From Lachnospiraceae bacterium (GTDB taxonomy: Bacteria; Bacillota; Clostridia; Lachnospirales; Lachnospiraceae), in assembly GCA_017561085.1 (NCBI GenBank), contig JAFZDQ010000033.1, positions 1 through 64,000 of the forward strand: a DNA stretch of 64,000 nucleotides, read 5' to 3'. Below, piece by piece: positions 59,460 to 64,000 of this stretch. The first letter of the stretch is position 1, and each line of letters opens with the position of its first letter. Both the position numbers and the translations under genes were made by a program. The notes beneath the pieces are model-generated. The model did not search any database and had not been told where the DNA came from. It saw nothing but the letters and a program-made list of their open reading frames with translations.

Positions 59460-59508
59460 ACACAAGATATTGTGTGTGTACAAAAGTACCACGCACGATA
59501 TCTTGTGT
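59460..59508. promoter_or_regulatory. Candidate paired NrdR boxes (also a hairpin)
   Basis: ACACAAGATATTGTGT (59460-59475) and GCACGATATCTTGTGT (59493-59508) resemble the NrdR-box consensus and lie 33 bases apart centre to centre, next to the nrdD -35 box. The two boxes are also arms of a ~20-bp hairpin followed on the minus strand by TTTTTG, so the same DNA could be the terminator of the TPR lipoprotein gene. Both roles are possible. This element and the promoter account for the gap after 59322. Confidence 0.65.
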
Positions 59509-59537
59509 TTCATTTTCTTCATTATCGACTCGGACGG

Positions 59538-60587
59538 TTAACGTGTTTTTAAGAAAATATACTCTCTTGCAGCCACCTCATCATCCGGATAGGTTTTTAG
59601 GTAACTTTCCAGTAAAACCGCCGCTTTCTTATACTCTGCCAGTTTCTCATAAGCCACAATTTCATTCAGCTTCAAAACCTGCATCATACCATTGTCCTCA
59701 ATATTCATGGCAAGCTGGAAGGCTTCCAGTGCACCGTGATAGTCACCCATCTCCATCTTACAAAGACCCATCTGGTTTAACACCTTGGGATTTTCTTTGC
59801 CGGATTTCAGATAGTTGTTGTAAACGCTGATGGCGTAATTATTGTCCCCCAGGGTTTCATAGGTCCGTCCAAGGAATAAAACGGCATCCTTTCCTTCGGA
59901 TTCCTTCACACGCTCTAAATAGTTCCGGGCGTTTTCATAATCCTCCAGATAAAAACTAATCCGTCCTTTTTCATAATTAGTCATACCCTTGGTACCGCTC
60001 GCCATGGCATTCTTAAGGTAGTTCTGTCCGGATTCCTTGTAGCCGTTGGCATTCAGCACACAATAAATATCAATCATCCGGTCATAATCATCCGGGTCAA
60101 TGGCAAGCACCCGGTCAAAATCTGCAAGGGCCTTCTCAAGATTTTCCTGCTCCGCATAAATCACACCGCGCAGATAACAGGCATCCTTTTCCTCCGGCTT
60201 CAGCCCCAAAATCGCGTCATAAACCTGAAGTGCCTTCTGGGTCTGTCCCTGTTTGTAATAAGCCGTGGCAAGATAATAATTGATATCATAATCTACGGGC
60301 CTCGGTCTCCCGCCGCTATGGGATAACGCCTGTTCAAAACAGGCAGCAGCTTCCGCATAATCCGTCTTACCCATATGGGCAATCCCCTCACCTCTAAGAA
60401 GCAGTCTCTCATCTTCGCCCGCTTCTCTTCCGGCGGCAAAGCATTTGAGGGCGCTGTCATAATCCAGGGCCGCCACAGCCTCCATTCCGGCTTTTAAATT
60501 TTCACTGTTATGTTTATCACCGCAACCTGCACAAAAAAGCATCATCAGGCATACGGCAAGCAAGATTCTCATCTGTAATTTCATCAT
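59538..60587 (-). CDS. TPR-repeat lipoprotein
   Basis: The 349-aa protein has a lipoprotein signal (LLAVCLMMLFCAGC) followed by about eight tetratricopeptide repeats (ALKCFAAGREAGED; YYLATAYYKQGQTQKALQVYDAIL; ACYLRGVIYAEQENLEKALADFDRVLAIDP). It should be a surface scaffold for protein contacts. The start could be either of two adjacent ATGs. A promoter at 60627-60655 lies just upstream. Confidence 0.9.
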   Translation of the reverse strand: MMKLQMRILLAVCLMMLFCAGCGDKHNSENLKAGMEAVAALDYDSALKCFAAGREAGEDERLLLRGEGIAHMGKTDYAEAAACFEQALSHSGGRPRPVDYDINYYLATAYYKQGQTQKALQVYDAILGLKPEEKDACYLRGVIYAEQENLEKALADFDRVLAIDPDDYDRMIDIYCVLNANGYKESGQNYLKNAMASGTKGMTNYEKGRISFYLEDYENARNYLERVKESEGKDAVLFLGRTYETLGDNNYAISVYNNYLKSGKENPKVLNQMGLCKMEMGDYHGALEAFQLAMNIEDNGMMQVLKLNEIVAYEKLAEYKKAAVLLESYLKTYPDDEVAAREYIFLKTR

Positions 60588-60626
60588 AAAAGGTACCCTC
60601 TAAAGTCCATGAACGGTTCCATAAAA

Positions 60627-60655
60627 AGTATAGCACATTCCCGGCGGATTACCAA
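60627..60655 (-). promoter_or_regulatory. Promoter of the TPR lipoprotein gene
   Basis: On the minus strand TTGGTA (60655-60650), a 17-base spacer and TATACT (60632-60627). The -35 box overlaps the end of the methyltransferase gene. Confidence 0.6.
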
Positions 60656-62013
60656 GTCTTTCTCAGTCCTTTGGGATAATGATTTTTCATCCTGCCGCCG
60701 GCGCCTTTCCCCCAGCCGATGCTGTAGCCGCTTACGGTAATCAGACACCAGCCGGTCTGATTGCTGTCAAGTAAAAGTCCGCTTAAATAATCCGTCACTT
60801 CTTTTCCACTGGCAGGTAAGTCCATATGCGCCGTCACCTCTTCCGCCTTCAGCGCAAGGGCAAGGGAATGGGAGGGCTCAAAGCGATTCTTTTTCAAAGT
60901 GCCCAGATGCAGGCCCGGACGGAGCACCTTAAGTCCCTTTAAGGAAGGTGTCCCGTCAGGTGCCAGATAAACCTGGTCCCCAAACTTCAAAAATGTGCCC
61001 TCTAAAGGTTTTTTTAATGTATTCTTTTCAAATTCCAGAAATTCTTTTAGATCCTTTTTGGCAATGCCTCTTTCAAGGTTTCCGGCATTTACCAATTGCG
61101 GCAGGCTTCCCTGCTTTTGTAAAACAGCCGCAAAATGACCTTCCCCTTTCAGCTTGTGGGGCCACAGCCGGAAGGTATTTTCAATTCCGGGAGCGGGGTC
61201 TTTTACAAACTCCGGATTGCCGCTGCTGATGCCGGAATTTCCTTCCGTCTTCACGATGAAAAACTCCGGATGCGCCTTCAAAAAGCGGCTGATGGTTCCT
61301 TCATTTTCTTCCGGTGCAAAAGTACAGGTAGAATATACCAGTCTGCCGCCGGGTGCAAGCATCTGTGCCGCATAAGAAAGCACCTCATCCTGACGCTCTG
61401 CGCACATGGTCACATTTTCCGGACTCCATTCCGCAGTGGCTTCATCATTTTTACGAAACATCCCCTCTCCGGAACAAGGTGCATCCACTAAAATCCTGTC
61501 GAAGTACCCCTGAAAATGACGGGCCAGTTCATCCGGCGCATGATTTACCACAAGGGCATTGGTAACACCCATTCTTTCAATATTTTCGGACAAAATCTTG
61601 GCCCTTGCGGGATGGATTTCGTTACACACAAGGAGTCCTTTCCCCTGCATGGCAGCCGCTATCTGGGTACTCTTCCCACCGGGCGCCGCACAAAGGTCAA
61701 GCACGCGCTCCCCCTGTTCTGCTTCCAGCAAAGTGACCGGAAACATGGCACTGGCCTCCTGGATATAATACACACCGGCCTCATGATAGGGATGCTTACC
61801 GGGTCTGTCGTCCGCTTCAAAATAGTATCCGTTTTGTTCCCACTCTACGGGCGTTAAGGTAAAAGGATTTTGGGACAAAAAGTCTTCCTTGTTTCCTTTC
61901 AACGGATTTATTCTTAGGGACTGTTTCTTTTCTTCTTCATAACTTTGCAAAAATGCCGGGAATTCTTCTCCCAGCATTTGTTGCATTCTTTGTAAAAATA
62001 TATATGGTAACAT
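60649..62013 (-). CDS. RsmF/RsmB-type rRNA m5C methyltransferase (NOL1/NOP2/Sun family)
   Basis: The 454-aa enzyme methylates a cytosine of rRNA. It has the SAM site LDLCAAPGGKSTQIAAAM, the VDAPCSGEGMFRKN motif with one catalytic cysteine, and YSTCTFAPEENE with the second, plus a C-terminal RNA-binding domain (GWGKGAGGRMKNHYPKGLR). The layout with a C-terminal PUA-like part fits RsmF. It starts 2 bases after aspS, so the two are co-transcribed. The exact site of modification cannot be read. Confidence 0.92.
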   Translation of the reverse strand: MLPYIFLQRMQQMLGEEFPAFLQSYEEEKKQSLRINPLKGNKEDFLSQNPFTLTPVEWEQNGYYFEADDRPGKHPYHEAGVYYIQEASAMFPVTLLEAEQGERVLDLCAAPGGKSTQIAAAMQGKGLLVCNEIHPARAKILSENIERMGVTNALVVNHAPDELARHFQGYFDRILVDAPCSGEGMFRKNDEATAEWSPENVTMCAERQDEVLSYAAQMLAPGGRLVYSTCTFAPEENEGTISRFLKAHPEFFIVKTEGNSGISSGNPEFVKDPAPGIENTFRLWPHKLKGEGHFAAVLQKQGSLPQLVNAGNLERGIAKKDLKEFLEFEKNTLKKPLEGTFLKFGDQVYLAPDGTPSLKGLKVLRPGLHLGTLKKNRFEPSHSLALALKAEEVTAHMDLPASGKEVTDYLSGLLLDSNQTGWCLITVSGYSIGWGKGAGGRMKNHYPKGLRKTW

Positions 62014-62015
62014 AC

Positions 62016-63779
62016 TTATTCTTTTTCCTGAATATCAATCTTGATGTGTACATCACGAAGCTGCTTTTCTTCTACTTCGGAAGGTGCACCCATCATCACA
62101 TCCTGTGCCGTCTTGTTCATCGGGAAAGGAATGATTTCACGGATGCTGTCTTCACCTGCAATCAACATTACCATACGGTCTACGCCGGGTGCGATACCTG
62201 CATGCGGAGGTGCGCCGTAGCAGAATGCATTGTACATAGCGGGGAATTTCGCCTTCACATCTTCTTCTCCGAGACCAACCATTTCAAAGGCCTTCACCAT
62301 CACTTCCGGATTGTGGTTACGAACCGCACCGGAGGAAAGTTCCACACCGTTACATACCAGGTCGTACTGGTAAGCATTGATGGAAAGAGGCTCTTCGTTT
62401 AAGAGTGCATCCATTCCGCCCTGAGGCATAGAGAAAGGATTGTGACAGAATTCCAGTTCGCCGCTTTCTTCACCGATTTCATACATGGGGAAGTCTACAA
62501 TCCAGCAGAATTCATAGCATTCTGTCTTCATATGCTTTTCACTGGCTGCGCCAAGGTAACGGCGGAGCACACCTGCAGTCTTCTGTGCTTCTAAAAGCTT
62601 ACCTGCCGCAAGACCTACAAAGTCACCGTTCTTAAGACCAAGTGCTTCGATTACCTGTGCTTTTCTATCCTGTAAGAACTTGGAGATACCGCCAACCAGT
62701 TCTCCGTTTTCATCTAATTTAAACCAATATACCTTACGTCCGCTCTGGATTTCCACATCGGCACAAATCTTGTCAATCACCTTACGGGTTGCAGTAAAGC
62801 CATCTACAACAATTGCTTTCACGGTCTGTCCCGCAAAAGGTTCAAAACCGCAGTCAGCCATACATTCCGTCGCATCCTGAAGCAACAGATCAATACGAAG
62901 GTCAGGCTTGTCGGAGCCGTACTTGTCCATTGCTTCTTTGTAAGAAATTCTTGCAAAAGGAGCGGTGGAAGCGGTCTGATACTTACCGTATTTTGCAAAA
63001 ATAGGAGGAAGTACATCTTCAATTACCGCAAATACATCTTCCTGGGAAGCAAAAGCCATTTCCATATCCAGCTGATAAAATTCACCGGGAGAACGGTCTG
63101 CTCTGGCATCCTCATCACGGAAACAAGGTGCAATCTGGAAATATCTGTCAAAGCCCGCTGTCATCAGAATCTGCTTAAACTGCTGGGGTGCCTGGGGAAG
63201 TGCATAGAACTTACCCGGATGATTTCTGGAGGGTACCAGATAATCTCTTGCACCTTCCGGAGAAGAGCAGGTCAAAATAGGGGTAGTGATTTCCAAAAAG
63301 TCATGGGCAATCATGCTGCTTCGAAGCTCAGCAACAATTTTACTTCTAAGAACAATCTTGTCCTTTACTTCGGGATTACGAAGGTCTAAATATCTGTATT
63401 TCAATCTGGTTGCTTCATCAGCTTCCTTGGAACGGTTGATTTCAAAGGGAAGCTCGTTGTAAATACATTTACCGAGGATTTCGATTTCTTCCGGTACCAC
63501 TTCGATTTCACCGGTAGCAAGCTGTCCATTTTTGCTGGAACGCTCTCTTACCACACCGGTAACGGAAAGGGTGGATTCATTGTTCACACCGTTTAATTTC
63601 GCCATCATTTCTTCGGTTTCAATGACAACCTGTGTCACACCGTAAAAATCACGAAGCACCAAGAATCCGAGATTCTTGCTGACTTTACGCATATTGTCAT
63701 ACCATCCTACGATGGTTACCTTACTTCCTGCATCGGAAAGTCTCAGCTGATTACAATTATGTGTTCTTGACTGTACCAT
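62016..63779 (-). CDS. aspS: Aspartyl-tRNA synthetase
   Basis: The 587-aa class II enzyme has an N-terminal OB anticodon domain, motif 2 (FRDEDARADRSPGEFYQLD), a GAD insertion (about residues 290-430) and motif 3 (GIAPGVDRMVMLIAG). The bacterial length suggests the usual form; whether it also charges tRNA-Asn cannot be told. GGAG precedes the ATG. No T-box is visible in its leader. Confidence 0.97.
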   Translation of the reverse strand: MVQSRTHNCNQLRLSDAGSKVTIVGWYDNMRKVSKNLGFLVLRDFYGVTQVVIETEEMMAKLNGVNNESTLSVTGVVRERSSKNGQLATGEIEVVPEEIEILGKCIYNELPFEINRSKEADEATRLKYRYLDLRNPEVKDKIVLRSKIVAELRSSMIAHDFLEITTPILTCSSPEGARDYLVPSRNHPGKFYALPQAPQQFKQILMTAGFDRYFQIAPCFRDEDARADRSPGEFYQLDMEMAFASQEDVFAVIEDVLPPIFAKYGKYQTASTAPFARISYKEAMDKYGSDKPDLRIDLLLQDATECMADCGFEPFAGQTVKAIVVDGFTATRKVIDKICADVEIQSGRKVYWFKLDENGELVGGISKFLQDRKAQVIEALGLKNGDFVGLAAGKLLEAQKTAGVLRRYLGAASEKHMKTECYEFCWIVDFPMYEIGEESGELEFCHNPFSMPQGGMDALLNEEPLSINAYQYDLVCNGVELSSGAVRNHNPEVMVKAFEMVGLGEEDVKAKFPAMYNAFCYGAPPHAGIAPGVDRMVMLIAGEDSIREIIPFPMNKTAQDVMMGAPSEVEEKQLRDVHIKIDIQEKE

Positions 63780-63829
63780 AGTTACTCCTTTATCTTTTCA
63801 ACATTTATCTTTCAAAAACTAACGTTTAG

Positions 63830-63858
63830 ATTATACACGTTTTGTCGCCAATTTGCAA
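63830..63858 (-). promoter_or_regulatory. Promoter of aspS
   Basis: On the minus strand TTGCAA (63858-63853), a 17-base spacer and a perfect TATAAT (63835-63830), about 50 bases before the start. Confidence 0.85.
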
Positions 63859-63867
63859 CACATCACG

Positions 63868-63999
63868 CTAACATCTGTCTTCACATTTCCAACATTTTTC
63901 TATCTCTGTTCTTTCGCAATTCTCCGGTTTCCGATAGGGAACTCTTCTGTCAGTATCAGCCGTTTTCTCTGACTTGATACGGGTTTTATCAGGCGGTAA
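63868..63999 (-). CDS. Possible C-terminal end of a gene running off the right edge
   Basis: A minus-strand frame is open from the window edge to a TAG at 63870-63868, giving 43 charged residues ending in CWKCEDRC. There is no start in view and no family match, so this may be a real gene end or chance. The region otherwise shows nothing but the aspS promoter. Confidence 0.2.
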   Translation of the reverse strand, partial: LPPDKTRIKSEKTADTDRRVPYRKPENCERTEIEKCWKCEDRC

Positions 64000-64000
64000 C

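Noticed and set aside
63780..63829. T-box before aspS
   Set aside because: The ~50-base leader after the promoter is too short and contains no TGGAAC T-box core.
1..64000. Prophage, integrative element, insertion sequence, toxin-antitoxin or defence island
   Set aside because: No integrase, transposase, phage structural gene, nuclease-helicase pair or defence-type gene is visible; the XRE-family gene alone is not enough to call a prophage.

Overview
The window looks like a chromosomal segment of a Gram-positive anaerobe of the Clostridia, most probably Lachnospiraceae. The support is a strictly anaerobic ribonucleotide reductase, a T-box leader on thrS, an L20-type leader on infC, a c-di-GMP-I riboswitch, a stand-alone Spo0A-like DNA-binding domain, lipoproteins with Gram-positive context, tRNAs without an encoded CCA end, and several small protein families typical of that group (DUF975, DUF1540, CD3324-like). 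I see no insertion sequence, prophage, integrase or CRISPR array. Most genes are housekeeping and lie on the minus strand.

Left part (1-12.6 kb): the end of pyrB with pyrI; an unrecognised 355-aa protein with a CD3324-like regulator; a secreted C39-like cysteine-peptidase/repeat protein preceded by a c-di-GMP-I riboswitch and terminator; an RlmD-like rRNA methyltransferase with a repetitive lysine-rich N-terminus; two small unknown genes; tRNA-Pro(AGG); a DUF975 membrane protein; an AI-2E family permease coupled to the dipeptidase pepD; the infC-rpmI-rplT operon, with a clear terminator/antiterminator leader and an ATT start codon; a lipoprotein and a DUF1540 protein.

12.6-20.5 kb: a compact type IV pilus/type II secretion-like operon read on the minus strand. 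The order is major pilin, PilC, a PilM-PilN fusion, PilO, PilB, then four prepilin-like minor subunits, two of which lack Glu5. It has a strong promoter before the pilin and a hairpin between pilin and pilC. No prepilin peptidase or PilT lies in the window. thrS with its T-box follows.

23-31.3 kb: regulators (an XRE/S24 repressor-like protein divergent from a solo Spo0A_C protein), a SEC-C protein, and a heavy-metal operon (free HMA protein, P1B-2 Zn/Cd ATPase, ArsR-type regulator, leucine-rich-repeat protein) with a palindromic operator and a divergent DtxR-like gene. A PAS-GGDEF-EAL protein with a degenerate GGDEF motif follows; it is a candidate c-di-GMP phosphodiesterase acting in the same signalling circuit as the riboswitch.

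31.3-64 kb: purL, a TetR operon, an OFA-type MFS transporter, a highly structured intergenic element (three-way-junction fold plus terminator), a LacI regulator, tRNA-Trp, an LCP enzyme, radA, an endosialidase-like protein, a GntR-clpC pair, an SH3-domain membrane protein, purE-purM-purN-purD, a long M29 aminopeptidase with a small membrane protein behind a triplicated Shine-Dalgarno/hairpin repeat, pyrE, a large surface protein, pyrF, a long nested palindrome, nrdD with a fused glutaredoxin-like domain and a candidate NrdR operator, a TPR lipoprotein, an RsmF-like methyltransferase and aspS. De novo purine (purL, purE, purM, purN, purD) and pyrimidine (pyrB, pyrI, pyrE, pyrF) genes are scattered over several units.

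The most interesting signals are the c-di-GMP-I riboswitch on the secreted protein, the unexplained structured element at 37824-37962, the nested palindrome at 56774-56905, the solo Spo0A_C regulator, and the triplicated RBS-hairpin leader at 52901-52984. All assignments come from reading the sequence; no database search was run.
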